A stretch of DNA of 37,718 bases from Methanosarcina sp. UBA5 (lineage in GTDB: Archaea > Halobacteriota > Methanosarcinia > Methanosarcinales > Methanosarcinaceae): NCBI RefSeq assembly GCF_002505485.1, contig NZ_DAVG01000028.1, forward strand, positions 1 to 37,718, written 5' to 3'. The translations under genes and the position numbers were made by a program. Positions 1-9,018 of this stretch are shown here, one piece after another. The notes under the pieces are model-generated. The model did not search any database, had not been told where the DNA came from, and was given only the letters and a program-made list of their open reading frames with translations. Every line of letters starts with the position of its first letter. Position 1 is the first letter of the stretch.

Positions 1-1
1 A

Positions 2-922
2 AGCCTGCTAGGTGCTTTTGTGTCCAGTGCACCCATGCTTATAGGTATTCGCATACTACAAGCTGCAGGAGCTGCTGCCGGTTCCTCGATATCCATGGCA
101 ATGACAAAAGATATATTTGTAGGTTCAGAGAGGGAAAAGATTCTTGCATACATAGCTGTTATTATGGCCCTAGCCCCTATGCTTGCTCCAGTCATTGGTG
201 GCTGGATCATTTCGGATTTTTCCTGGCGTTGGATCTTCTTCCTGGAGGCATTTATGGGAATAGTTGCAGTATGTGGGATCCTTTATTTTCCGGAAACACT
301 GCAAGAGGTATCTGAAGCTCCCCTATCTCAAGTCATGCATATATACGGCAGGCTGCTGCTCAACCATTCCTACATTGTTATGGTCCTTCTCATGTCAATA
401 AGCCTGCTTCCCCTGTACGGTTTCATTGCAAGCTCTTCTGCCATTTATATTAACGAATTTGGCTTAAGCGAGCAGAAATACAGCTACTTCTTTGCTTCCA
501 ACGCCCTTGCCATTATGATTGGTTCTTTCTTCTGCCTTCAGCTGACAAGAAGAATCAGTTCTAAGTACCTGATGACTATTGGATTTGCTGGAATTTTCCT
601 GGGTGGGGTTTTACTTCTCTTCACAGGACATCATGGTCCCTACAGCTTTGCTCTGTCTATGTGTATGGTTAGTTTTTCCCTGGGCTTGAGCCGGCCTCCG
701 AGTAACAATCTTGTGTTAGAACAGGTCAACGGGGACACAGGTTCAGCTTCTTCCCTACTGATTTTCAGCTATTTCATGCTTGGAGCTGTAGGCATGTGGT
801 TCATCTCCTTTGAATGGGCAGACAAGATTCCTGTACTCGGAGCCATTGCTGTTGGTTGTGGAGCTCTGGTGCTTGCAGCGTGGACTATTCTACAGAAAAG
901 AGGTGTAAAGGGCATCGCTTAA
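2..922 (+). CDS. MFS multidrug efflux transporter, Bcr/CflA-like (5' end missing)
   Basis: The reading frame is open from the first bases of the window, so the true start lies upstream; the GTG at position 20 is internal. The visible part runs from about membrane segment 4 to segment 12 of a 12-span drug:H+ antiporter of the major facilitator superfamily. The early GIRILQAAGAAAG stretch matches the conserved segment-4 motif of the Bcr/CflA/DHA1 group, and the rest is a series of hydrophobic helices with a central loop near FPETLQE, the usual boundary between the two six-helix halves. It would export small hydrophobic compounds across the cytoplasmic membrane using the proton gradient; the substrate cannot be read from sequence. 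It ends normally with TAA. The family call is firm, the subfamily less so. Confidence 0.85.
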   Translation, partial: SLLGAFVSSAPMLIGIRILQAAGAAAGSSISMAMTKDIFVGSEREKILAYIAVIMALAPMLAPVIGGWIISDFSWRWIFFLEAFMGIVAVCGILYFPETLQEVSEAPLSQVMHIYGRLLLNHSYIVMVLLMSISLLPLYGFIASSSAIYINEFGLSEQKYSYFFASNALAIMIGSFFCLQLTRRISSKYLMTIGFAGIFLGGVLLLFTGHHGPYSFALSMCMVSFSLGLSRPPSNNLVLEQVNGDTGSASSLLIFSYFMLGAVGMWFISFEWADKIPVLGAIAVGCGALVLAAWTILQKRGVKGIA

Positions 923-1097
923 ACCGTATAATGTCTTAGAATTCTTATAGAAGGCGCCGCCATATAAGCTGGCGGGTTCACTTTTAGACATTATATTGTC
1001 GCGCCTGTCTGATGAGGTATAGATCTTGAATTGACTTTGTTGCCCACAAAAGAAAGTTACTTTGATTACTCCTTTTTGAGATCTGGCACACACAGTA

Positions 1098-1766
1098 TTA
1101 CTTCTGTGCCTCCAGAGCTTTTTGCCGCTTTACGAATCTGACTCCCATCTCAAAAGCTTTCTGGCAGTCCTGCGGAAACACTTCTTTTCGCCTTTTTGCC
1201 TTTTCCTGAGGATTGAAGATAGAAGAAACATATTTTGAATAATCATCAAACTGGTATGTGTCGGTGCTGCATAATGATTCTGAATACCCGAATATCCTTG
1301 TTGCAACCCATTCATTTGACTCAATAAGCTTATTAATCCCAACCAGCTCAAAAAGGTCCTCAGTGATGTTCATAGTGTAGATAAAACCAATAGGAATATT
1401 TCTGGGATAGAATGTCTGTGTATCAATAGAGTAGGTTATATATGGGAATATATAGCGCTCCATAAAAGACCGCATTTCTCCTGTAGAATTCCCAAGGTAA
1501 ATTGGAGATCCGAGTATAACTGCATCAGCATCTACTAACTTCTCCAGCACAGGTGTCAGCTCATCCTTCACTGCACACTTTCCATAGCTTTTTCCACCCT
1601 TTAATTTGCAGGCAAAACAACTTGTGCAGCCTTTAAAGTTGAGATCATAGAGATGGATTAATTCGGTTCCTGCGCCCTCTGAAGTTGCACCTTCAAGAAC
1701 TTTTTCCAGCAGGGTGGCTGTGTTCCATTTCTTTCGAGGACTTCCGTTTATCGCTATCACTTTCAT
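1098..1766 (-). CDS. flavodoxin-fold NAD(P)H-dependent FMN reductase / iron-sulfur flavoprotein-like
   Basis: A 222-residue protein starting MKVIAINGSPRK, the phosphate-binding loop of the flavodoxin/FMN reductase fold, followed by ADAVILGSPIYLGNSTGEM, the second flavin-contacting loop. Cysteines 47, 50 and 53 form a CxxCxxC group, with another at 64. In methanogen iron-sulfur flavoproteins a compact Cys cluster at this place binds a 4Fe-4S centre. Here the last spacing is ten residues, longer than the compact form I know, so cluster binding is possible but not certain. The protein probably passes electrons between ferredoxin or NAD(P)H and a small acceptor in the cytoplasm. The start is supported by a GGGG Shine-Dalgarno-like run upstream of the ATG. 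It converges on the MFS gene and appears monocistronic. Confidence 0.85.
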   Translation of the reverse strand: MKVIAINGSPRKKWNTATLLEKVLEGATSEGAGTELIHLYDLNFKGCTSCFACKLKGGKSYGKCAVKDELTPVLEKLVDADAVILGSPIYLGNSTGEMRSFMERYIFPYITYSIDTQTFYPRNIPIGFIYTMNITEDLFELVGINKLIESNEWVATRIFGYSESLCSTDTYQFDDYSKYVSSIFNPQEKAKRRKEVFPQDCQKAFEMGVRFVKRQKALEAQK

Positions 1767-2315
1767 GACTTTTACCCCGTGTTTTCAACTTTTTTTACAA
1801 TTATATTCGCAATATAGGTACCTTAGTTTTCTCTATACGATCGGTATGGTTATAGGTTTCACTATGTTAAAGATTATTGAGATCATGGGCGTTTATCTGA
1901 TAACTTTGATAAAGTTATAGGTTTCACTACTTTACAGATTACTACAGTATCCTCTCAATAGCCAGACACAGAAAAACCTGGAAAAAAGAACCGTTTTTAG
2001 TAAGTTTTTCTCAGAAGTCGAGGTAGAGAACTTCAACAGAAAGCTGCGGAGGAAGAGAGCATTAATGGTCAGGCTGTTGAGCCCAGGGAAAGTTTCCGAG
2101 CTAAATGTTTTGGTCTACTAGCCTGCGTTTTCTCTGGTTATAAGTAATTTTATAAGCCATGATACAGATATACAAATTATTCAGTAAGTTGACCTATCTC
2201 ATCTAATATTGTGAAAAACTCCGAATTATCAATTCCAGTATTTTTAAGATTCGACATCTAAGGAGTACTAACAGCCTTCCAGTCTACTGATGCTTTTCGC
2301 AGAGTTTGAGGTTTC
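1767..2315. other. 549-base intergenic region
   Basis: No intact gene is visible. Two imperfect direct copies of a motif around GTTATAGGTTTCACTA begin near 1849 and 1915. A stretch at about 1997-2121 reads on the plus strand as a coding-like fragment ending RLLSPGKVSELNVLVY and a stop, with no start codon or recognisable family. It may be a decayed gene end. The 3' part must contain the promoter of the downstream membrane-anchored protein. Confidence 0.4.
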
Positions 2316-3284
2316 ATGAACAAGCAACAAGCCATACTGATGTTATTATTGCTCCTTCCTCTTCTTTTTGTACTGTATTTGCTTGGCCCTTTCTTACTTA
2401 TGCCTTTTATTGACAGTTCCTGGTATTACTCCGAAGAAGTTGATATTGGGCCTTTTGATTACAATTCCGTACTTACGAAAGCGGAGAAAGCCGGCTATGA
2501 AGTGGAAGGTTCCTGGCCCTGGCCCGAAAACTTTTCGGGCTTTGAGCCCGGGGATGTTCCGGAGCTCCGGAAAAGCTTCGGAAGTGATGCTCTTGTGCAG
2601 GATATAAGGCTTAATTATAACGAAAACTCCGAGCTTATAATATTTATATGTGAAAACAGAACTGAGGCAGGGATTGGAACCTGTATTGCCGTCTCGAACT
2701 TCAGCCACTCTGATCCTGATTCCCCCTTACAGCTATCGGAATTTCCTGATGACTCCTGGATGCTTGAAAAACTGGAGCTCCTTTTCGGACCGGATGAAAA
2801 AGCTTCTGAAAAGTATCTTGATACTCTGAAAAAAGCAGCACAAAACCAGACTTGGGACGCCGAAATACAGGTAAACGAGTCTCCAAATTTCCCAGCTGTA
2901 TATGCCTATTTTTTGGAAAACAGTGATAATTCCAGCTATGGACCCAGTTCAGGTATTTATACATACTCCACAAGAGGTTCAGGCATGGAAGAAGTCTTTA
3001 TAAAGGACGGAAACAGGATGGGTTCTGTAAGGTGTTTTGTCCCGGAGGCAGAGGTAGTAAATTATGATAAAGAGAACAAGTACATAGGAAACAGGTACAT
3101 AGTTGAACTCGATGCCTCAGGAAAAGTCAGGCTCGAAATCATAATGCATCCCGGAAGCAGCGGAGAATCGATACCTGAAGAAAAATACCGGGCGTTTTTC
3201 AGGGAGATGTTTAAAGAAATGGGACTTTCTCCTGAAGCGGTGGACAGCTTTGAATTTTTTCACAGCTCTTCAAGGGTATGGTAA
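2316..3284 (+). CDS. membrane-anchored hypothetical protein
   Basis: A 322-residue protein that I do not assign to a named family. Residues 7-35 or so form one strongly hydrophobic segment (LLLLLPLLFVLYLLGPFLL) preceded by MNKQQ, which is a signal anchor or uncleaved signal peptide. The remainder is soluble, acidic, rich in Ser, Tyr and Asn, and would face the outside. The start ATG has a GAGGT ribosome-binding sequence five bases upstream. Codon use and length indicate a real gene. Its neighbours are a divergent flavoprotein gene on the left and a repeat-containing spacer on the right, which give no functional hint. Confidence 0.7.
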   Translation: MNKQQAILMLLLLLPLLFVLYLLGPFLLMPFIDSSWYYSEEVDIGPFDYNSVLTKAEKAGYEVEGSWPWPENFSGFEPGDVPELRKSFGSDALVQDIRLNYNENSELIIFICENRTEAGIGTCIAVSNFSHSDPDSPLQLSEFPDDSWMLEKLELLFGPDEKASEKYLDTLKKAAQNQTWDAEIQVNESPNFPAVYAYFLENSDNSSYGPSSGIYTYSTRGSGMEEVFIKDGNRMGSVRCFVPEAEVVNYDKENKYIGNRYIVELDASGKVRLEIIMHPGSSGESIPEEKYRAFFREMFKEMGLSPEAVDSFEFFHSSSRVW

Positions 3285-3590
3285 AATATAACAACACTTA
3301 AGTAATTTCTTTGTTCCCCAAGCTGCGTTTCGAGATCACAAGGAATTATAAATTTTTAGAAATTTACAATATAACCGCAACAGAATCCGATTCATCTCAC
3401 TTCGCTCAAGAAGACTGAATGAAGAAAAATTACAGTATATCTAGATCCTGAAATGGCATTCACCATACTGAACCATTCTTATACGCTCGACGAAGGAGAG
3501 CGGCCTTTTCACGGGGAAACAAAAAAGAAAAGAGCAGGCAGATCATTTACTTTTGTTCTATCATATTTTCAAGTTTCTTCTACTTTTCAT

Positions 3591-3690
3591 TCATTTTACT
3601 TTTATTTATTTCAACTTTATTCATTTTACTTTTATTTACTTCAACTTTATTCAGTTTACTTTTATTTACTTCAACTTTATTTAGTTTCTT
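3591..3690. repeat. 30-bp tandem repeat, about 3.3 copies
   Basis: Units starting at 3591, 3621 and 3651 share the core TTTACTTTTATTTA(T/C)TTCAAC with at most a few changes, and a partial fourth starts at 3681. The unit length is a multiple of three, so an open frame runs through it (3453-3776), but that product is a low-complexity Tyr/Phe/Leu peptide with no ribosome binding site. I treat it as non-coding. It lies in the 600-base spacer 3285-3886, which holds no other gene. Confidence 0.8.
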
Positions 3691-3814
3691 CAACTTATTT
3701 CAGCTTTTTGGGAAGGACCAACAGACAGGCTGACGAATTTATTTTTAGATATTATGTTATTGCATCTATCCGATAAGGTATAGATATTTGAGAAATTCGT
3801 AAACAGGACTAACT

Positions 3815-3826
3815 AAATATATATAA
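3815..3826 (+). promoter_or_regulatory. TATA-box-like promoter of the aarF/ubiB-like gene
   Basis: AAATATATATAA lies about 60 bases before the ATG at 3887. Archaeal TATA boxes sit about 25-30 bases before the transcription start, which would give a leader of roughly 35 bases. It is the best TATA match in this spacer. It was identified by eye only. Confidence 0.5.
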
Positions 3827-3886
3827 CATGTTCTCTTAACTTATCATGAAAAAGAACAAAGTATCCCCCATAAAAGCTCCAGGCTA

Positions 3887-5572
3887 ATGACTATGATACG
3901 TAAAAGACTTCATCGTTATTCCATGTTAAAAAGATATGGCCAAATAATTGAGGTTCTCCAGAAATATGGGTTTGGATATATTGTTGATAAGATAGGTTTG
4001 GGCAGTATAAGGGACTTGACCTATAAGTTTAAGAATAAAGATCAGGTGAACAGGCTCAGTACTCCAGGGTCTGTTAGAGCACGTAAGATACTTGAAGAAC
4101 TGGGTCCGACCTACATTAAGTTAGGTCAATTACTGAGCATGAGGCATGACCTTATTCCTTTAGAATATGCTAACGAATTTGCAAAACTTCAGGATGATGC
4201 ACCCTCTTTTGAGTTTGAAGAAGTTGAGCTAATTATAAGAGAAGAACTCGGTCATTCCATCGAGGAATTGTTCGATCACTTCGATAGAAAACCACTTGCC
4301 TGTGCGTCTATCGGACAGGTGCATCGGGCAAAGATAAAAAATGGCGATGAAGTTGTCGTGAAGGTCCAGCGTCCTGGTATAAAAGAAGTAATCGAATCCG
4401 ATCTGGATATTATGTACAGTATAGCTAGGCTTATTGAGGAACATATACCTGAGGCAAGACTGTACAGGCCAATTGAAATTGTTGATGAGTTCTCTCGCAG
4501 TATGCTTGAAGAAATAGATTATACTCAGGAAGGGTGGAACACAGATCGTTTTGCATACAATTTTAGGAATAACAAGCAAATTCGCATTCCAAAAGTTTAT
4601 TGGGATTACACAAACAAACGCGTACTGACCCTGGAATATATTGAAGGTATAAAAGCTAGTCACGCGGATTTACTGGATCAGCAAGGGTTAGACAGAAGCA
4701 AAATCGCTCTTGTCGTGGGGGAAGCTTTCATGCAGCAGGTATTTAATGATGGTTTTTTCCATGCAGACCTGCATCCAGGAAATATCCTGATTATGAAAGA
4801 CGGAACTGTAGTATTTCTTGATTTTGGGATGACGGGCCATCTCTCCTCAGAAATGTGCGATTTGTTTTTGGATGGACTGACGGCGTTAGTTAACGGGGAT
4901 AGTTCGCTCTTAGTAGAGTTATCCAGGGATATGGGTTGTATAGATTATCATGCAGATACAAGATCCTTGAAAGTGGACATTGAATATTTTCTCTCTAAAT
5001 ACTACGGTAGGGCTCAGAAAAATCTTGATGCTTCTGTAATAATCGAAGAGTTTATAAGTATTTTAAGAGAGCATCAGGTAATAATACCACATAATATAGC
5101 CTTATTAGTAAGAGGTATGGTAGTAGTTGAAGGATTTGGACTGATAATTAATCCTAACTTCAATATAACTGAGCTTATCGAACCTTATGCGAAAAAAGAA
5201 ATAAAGGAACGTTATCATCCACAAAATCTGGCCCGCAGAACTTACAGCAATATCTCAAGCTGGTCTCGTCTTTTCCAGAAAGCTCCGACTAAAATCTCAC
5301 ATATCCTTGATCATGCCGAAAATGGTTATTTAAGAATAAAGTTTGAATCGGAGGAAGGTAGTCGGCTAATATCCGAGATCAACGTTGCCAGTAATCGTCT
5401 CTCTTTTAGTATGATAATCTCTGCCATGATTATTGCTTCTTCTATGGTCATCCAGACAGATATGAAACCTTTCTTGTGGGGTGTACCTTTTCTTGGCATT
5501 TTCAGTTTCTTTCTCGCCAGCCTCTTTGGGCTATGGCTTGTCTTCAATATTTTCAGGACAGGCCGGATATAA
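3887..5572 (+). CDS. AarF/ABC1/UbiB-family atypical protein kinase
   Basis: A 561-residue protein with the ABC1/UbiB signature. It has the family-specific YIKLGQLLSMR motif near residue 80, the alanine-rich loop ACASIGQVHRAKI near 140, the lysine of EVVVKVQRPG, the catalytic loop HADLHPGNIL with its histidine at about 292, and the metal-binding DFGMTGH near 312. The C terminus carries two hydrophobic helices (about 505-555), typical of membrane-tethered members. In bacteria and mitochondria UbiB/COQ8 proteins support ubiquinone synthesis through ATPase activity. Methanosarcina makes methanophenazine instead, so a role in isoprenoid-lipid metabolism is plausible but inferred. It is monocistronic and converges on lon with a hairpin between them. 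Length and motifs are complete. Confidence 0.92.
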   Translation: MTMIRKRLHRYSMLKRYGQIIEVLQKYGFGYIVDKIGLGSIRDLTYKFKNKDQVNRLSTPGSVRARKILEELGPTYIKLGQLLSMRHDLIPLEYANEFAKLQDDAPSFEFEEVELIIREELGHSIEELFDHFDRKPLACASIGQVHRAKIKNGDEVVVKVQRPGIKEVIESDLDIMYSIARLIEEHIPEARLYRPIEIVDEFSRSMLEEIDYTQEGWNTDRFAYNFRNNKQIRIPKVYWDYTNKRVLTLEYIEGIKASHADLLDQQGLDRSKIALVVGEAFMQQVFNDGFFHADLHPGNILIMKDGTVVFLDFGMTGHLSSEMCDLFLDGLTALVNGDSSLLVELSRDMGCIDYHADTRSLKVDIEYFLSKYYGRAQKNLDASVIIEEFISILREHQVIIPHNIALLVRGMVVVEGFGLIINPNFNITELIEPYAKKEIKERYHPQNLARRTYSNISSWSRLFQKAPTKISHILDHAENGYLRIKFESEEGSRLISEINVASNRLSFSMIISAMIIASSMVIQTDMKPFLWGVPFLGIFSFFLASLFGLWLVFNIFRTGRI

Positions 5573-5800
5573 CTTCCCAAGTGTGTATTTGTTGAAAAAT
5601 TTAGTTTAAAAAATCCTGAAGAATAATGTCTGGAAAAAAGATCTAAATGAAGTATTGAAAAGTAAGTTCTGAAACAAAATCTAAAAGGTAAATTTAAAAA
5701 AATTAATCCTAAAAAACAAGTTCTGAAAAATAAGGTCAGAAAAATAAGTCGAGTCAATTCATTTTGGGTCTTTGAACTCAATTTGCGTAAAAAATAAGAA

Positions 5801-5845
5801 ACCAGGGCAGGTTATGGCTCTGGAAAGACCATAATCTGCCCTGGT
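5801..5845. terminator. bidirectional terminator-like hairpin between aarF-like gene and lon
   Basis: ACCAGGGCAGGTTATGG (from 5801) pairs with CCATAATCTGCCCTGGT (to 5845) with a single mismatch in a 17-base stem, and a loop of about 11 bases. It lies between the stops of two convergent genes, 34 bases from the lon stop. Its position suggests transcript 3'-end formation or mRNA stabilisation on both strands. Archaeal termination mostly relies on U-tracts, so the mechanism is inferred. Confidence 0.7.
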
Positions 5846-5878
5846 ACTCTTAATGAACTTGTAATGTAACCAGTCTGT

Positions 5879-8290
5879 TTAGATGTTGTGCATCGGTGCA
5901 TAACTGTTTCCCGGATACGACGATACTACCGGTCTGGGCAGGTCGATATCCAGAGCTTCTCTCAAGACTTCTTCAATGGTCTCTACAGGCACGAACTGAA
6001 GCTCATTTCTGGCATCTTCAGGCACATCTTCAAGGTCTCTTTCGTTTTCTTTTGGCAGGATTACCTTCTTTATGCCTGCTCTGTGAGCTGCCAGGATTTT
6101 CTCTTTTATGCCTCCAACGGGTAGTACTGCCCCGCTCAACGTTATTTCACCTGTCATGGCGAGTTTGGGGTCAACAGCTTTTCCGGTTATCAGGGACGTA
6201 AGGGCCGTAAAGAGGGTTACGCCTGCGGACGGGCCATCTTTAGGGGTTGCACCTGAGGGCACGTGGATATGAATATCGCTTGAAGTGAAGTCAAAGCTGT
6301 TTGCAGTATTTGCAAGCCGTGACCTGACAAGGCTCAAGGATATCTTGGCAGACTCTTTCATCACATCCCCAAGCTGACCTGTAAGCGTAAGTTTTCCACT
6401 GCCTGGCATAAACGTACCTTCTATGAAGAGAATATCTCCTCCTACAGGTGTCCATGCAAGTCCTGTAACCACACCAGGTACATTCTCTTTTCTAGCCTCT
6501 TCCTGCCGGATTATCTCTTTACCGAGAATCTCTTTGAGCATATCCGCCCTGACCACGTAAGGAAGGTCTGCCTTGCCTGACACGATTTTCTCTGACACAA
6601 ACCTTGCAGTTTTAGCAAGCTGCTTTTTAAGCCCCCTGACTCCGGCTTCGCGGGTGTATTTATCGATGATTACTTTCAGGGCTTCGTCCTCAATTTTAAG
6701 TTTATCCGCATCAAGGCCGTGGTCTTCCAGTATGCAGGGCAGCAAGTGATCTTTTGCAATTGCAAGTTTTTCATTCTTTGTGTAACCTGAGATCTCAATC
6801 GTTTCCATCCTGTCAAGAAGCGGCCAGGGTATACTTGCCAGGGAGTTGGCAGTGGCTATGAACAGGACATCAGACAGGTCATATGGAATTTCCAGATAGT
6901 GGTCTGAGAACGTGCTATTCTGTTCAGGGTCAAGAACTTCCAGGAGGGCACTTGCCGGGTCTCCAGAGTAGGAAGCTGAAAGCTTATCGACCTCATCAAG
7001 AATAAATACAGGATTTTTCGTGCCTGCTTTTCTCATGCCCTGAATAATCCTTCCGGGCAGGGCGCCGATGTAGGTTCTCCGATGTCCCCGGATTTCAGCT
7101 TCGTCTTTGACGCCTCCAAGGCTGACCCGAACATATTTTCTGCCCAGAGCATCGGCAATGCTTTTTCCAAGGCTCGTTTTACCGGTTCCGGGTGGCCCTG
7201 TCAGGAGCAGAATTGAGCCCTGCTTCTCATGTTTTAATTTCATAACTGCCAGATGCTGGATTATTCTCTCCTTGACCTTTTCAAGTCCGTTGTGGTTGCT
7301 CTCAAGCACCCGACGAGCTTCGGAAATGTCAATGCTCTTTTTCTCTTCGGTTATCCAGGGAAGGTCGAGCAGGAGGTCAAGATAATTCCTTATAACATGA
7401 GCTTCAGGATTGTGACTGCCTCCGGTTTCGAGTTTCTTCAATTCGGAAAATGCCTTCTTTTTTATCTCATCAGGCATAGTTGAGTTTTCAATTTTCTCCC
7501 TGTAAGCAGCGTCGCCCGAAGCCGAGTCATCCCCTTCATTGAGCTCTTCCTGAATCACCTTCAGTTGCTCACGGAGCATTGCCTCTCTATTCGACTTGCT
7601 TATTTTGTCAGTGACTTTTTTTGCCATTTCAATCTGGAGATTGATGTTTTCTTTATGCTTTGTCAGGATATGGAAGAACAGAAGATACCTCTCACGAACC
7701 GAGGCGAGCTCAAGGAGTCTCTGCTTTTCGGCAAGTTTTACGGGTATATACGGCATGGCAAATCCCATTATCTGGTCAATGGAATCCATCTTGTCAATTG
7801 ACCGGGTAAACTGTTCGGAGCCCTGGAACCTGTTGCTGATCTCGTGAATAGTCTTCTTTATATTCGCCATCAATTCGGCCTCATCGTCCTCATCGAAATC
7901 CGGCAGATCGTGGACAGGCTTGTAAATTGTGTAGAACAGCCCATTCTTCCGATAGAGAGAAACTGCCTCTACCCTTTCGATAGCCTTTGCGACAACGAGA
8001 TATCCGTCATCAGCCGGCTGTACATATGTAATTTTAAGCAAGTTTCCGATTTTATACAGACTCTCTTCGGATAGGTCTGAAGCTTTTATACCGCTCTTTA
8101 CCGTTAGCCCGATAGCATTAATGAACTCGGAGTTTTTCATTTCATTAAATAGTGTCTCGCCGGTAACTTTGTCAGCCATGAGTTTTGTCCGGCTTCCAGG
8201 GTAAACCACTATCTCAAAAAGGGGTATTACCAGTTTCTCTCTGTTATCATCAGCTTGTTGTGAATACATTGTCATCGTCTCAATCATCAT
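5879..8290 (-). CDS. lon: ATP-dependent Lon protease, bacterial LonA type
   Basis: An 803-residue soluble AAA+ protease of the LonA type rather than the membrane-bound archaeal LonB. It has an N-terminal substrate-binding domain (about 20-210), a coiled helical linker, an AAA+ module with Walker A GPPGTGKTS near 362-370 and Walker B FILDEVDKL, and a C-terminal protease domain. The catalytic serine is in PKDGPSAGV (about 688) and the lysine in GGIKEK (729-731). It degrades damaged and regulatory proteins in the cytoplasm. The N terminus is unusual in having several Met codons in a row (MMIETMTM) and no clear Shine-Dalgarno, so the exact start is uncertain by up to eight residues. A MarR gene ends 48 bases upstream on the same strand, suggesting joint transcription. 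A LonA in an archaeon implies ancient transfer from bacteria. Confidence 0.95.
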   Translation of the reverse strand: MMIETMTMYSQQADDNREKLVIPLFEIVVYPGSRTKLMADKVTGETLFNEMKNSEFINAIGLTVKSGIKASDLSEESLYKIGNLLKITYVQPADDGYLVVAKAIERVEAVSLYRKNGLFYTIYKPVHDLPDFDEDDEAELMANIKKTIHEISNRFQGSEQFTRSIDKMDSIDQIMGFAMPYIPVKLAEKQRLLELASVRERYLLFFHILTKHKENINLQIEMAKKVTDKISKSNREAMLREQLKVIQEELNEGDDSASGDAAYREKIENSTMPDEIKKKAFSELKKLETGGSHNPEAHVIRNYLDLLLDLPWITEEKKSIDISEARRVLESNHNGLEKVKERIIQHLAVMKLKHEKQGSILLLTGPPGTGKTSLGKSIADALGRKYVRVSLGGVKDEAEIRGHRRTYIGALPGRIIQGMRKAGTKNPVFILDEVDKLSASYSGDPASALLEVLDPEQNSTFSDHYLEIPYDLSDVLFIATANSLASIPWPLLDRMETIEISGYTKNEKLAIAKDHLLPCILEDHGLDADKLKIEDEALKVIIDKYTREAGVRGLKKQLAKTARFVSEKIVSGKADLPYVVRADMLKEILGKEIIRQEEARKENVPGVVTGLAWTPVGGDILFIEGTFMPGSGKLTLTGQLGDVMKESAKISLSLVRSRLANTANSFDFTSSDIHIHVPSGATPKDGPSAGVTLFTALTSLITGKAVDPKLAMTGEITLSGAVLPVGGIKEKILAAHRAGIKKVILPKENERDLEDVPEDARNELQFVPVETIEEVLREALDIDLPRPVVSSYPGNSYAPMHNI

Positions 8291-8338
8291 CTCGAGTACT
8301 TAGTTTAAATTAACCTAACTATTTTTGCGAACAAAAAA

Positions 8339-8758
8339 TTATCTTATCTTTCCCAATATTTCGATAAGCGTGTCCAACTCTTTTTCATCCAGTGAATTCG
8401 CTATCTTTTCAATAACCTGCAATAAAGCATTCTTCTCAGCACGGGCTATCATCTGCCCTTTTTCTGTCAGATGTATGTAAAAAATTCTACCATCATCCTG
8501 GGATTTCTCCCTGTACACACATTCCATTTTGACAAATTTATTAATCATCTCGGTGATGGTAGGCTTTGAGTTGCTGGTGATTTTAGCAAGCTTGCTAAAT
8601 GTTACTTCCCCGCATTCATCAATAGTCTTCAGGTATCCGATCTGCTTGAGAGTAATATCAGATAACCCGCATTCGGAAAAGATCTGACATGAGCATCCGC
8701 TTTTGATTTTGATAAGGTTTTCAAAAACTATGAACAAATGCTCTTTTTTCTCCATCAT
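8339..8758 (-). CDS. MarR-family winged-helix transcriptional regulator
   Basis: A 139-residue protein when started at the ATG ending at 8758. That start has AAAGGA eight bases upstream, whereas the longer frame (to 8839) lacks a ribosome binding site. The fold is typical of MarR: an N-terminal dimerisation helix, then the helix-turn-helix with TFSKLAKITSNSKPTITEMI as recognition region, the wing (SQDDGRIFYIHLTEKG), and C-terminal helices. MarR dimers usually repress their own gene and a neighbour by binding a palindrome, often relieved by a ligand. It sits 48 bases upstream of lon in the same direction and could control it. The spacer contains the A+T-rich near-palindrome TTAGTTTAAATTAA. Cysteines near the N terminus (CSCQIFSECG) might act as a redox switch; that is inference. 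Confidence 0.88.
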   Translation of the reverse strand: MMEKKEHLFIVFENLIKIKSGCSCQIFSECGLSDITLKQIGYLKTIDECGEVTFSKLAKITSNSKPTITEMINKFVKMECVYREKSQDDGRIFYIHLTEKGQMIARAEKNALLQVIEKIANSLDEKELDTLIEILGKIR

Positions 8759-8894
8759 ATCTCGATCCTTTCTGTTAGTTTGGCTTTTCCTAATTATATA
8801 CTTTTCGGCCATCTCCACTCTTGGTCCAGGGTCCTGCATAAAATTCCACTACTTGAACGCAAGCGTTGAGCCACAACCGTTGCGCCGGTTGATC

Positions 8895-9010
8895 ACGCCG
8901 ACACTGCTGTAACGCTTCGTTTTCGCTCAAGCCTTTTTTGAAAAGGCTTGTGACCACGCCGCTGCAAGGGGTTCTTCGATCAAACCTTTTCAAAAAAAAC
9001 CTGCGTTTTT
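8895..9010 (-). repeat. 3' hairpin element, copy 1 (CAAGCCTTTT / GACCACGCC family)
   Basis: A short module of CAAGCCTTTTTTGAAAAGGCTTG (a hairpin with ten paired bases per arm, about 8928-8950) followed by TGACCACGCCGC and ATCAAACCTTTTCAAAA. Related sequence occurs downstream of two other minus-strand genes (9419-9499 and 31985-32090). The position right after stop codons suggests 3'-end or terminator function. The 180 bases between this gene and the MarR gene contain nothing else. Confidence 0.6.
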
Positions 9011-9018
9011 AAAAAAAA

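Noticed and set aside
890..1093. 67-codon minus-strand frame between the MFS and flavoprotein genes
   Set aside because: It has no ribosome binding site or family resemblance, and part of it is the dispersed 50-base repeat.
3453..3776. 107-codon Tyr/Phe-rich frame
   Set aside because: Most of it is the 30-bp tandem repeat; there is no ribosome binding site and composition is low-complexity.
5600..5780. Repetitive A-rich tract after the aarF-like gene (AAGTTCTGAAA motifs)
   Set aside because: The motifs recur loosely without a fixed period, so I could not define a repeat unit; probably drifted spacer DNA.
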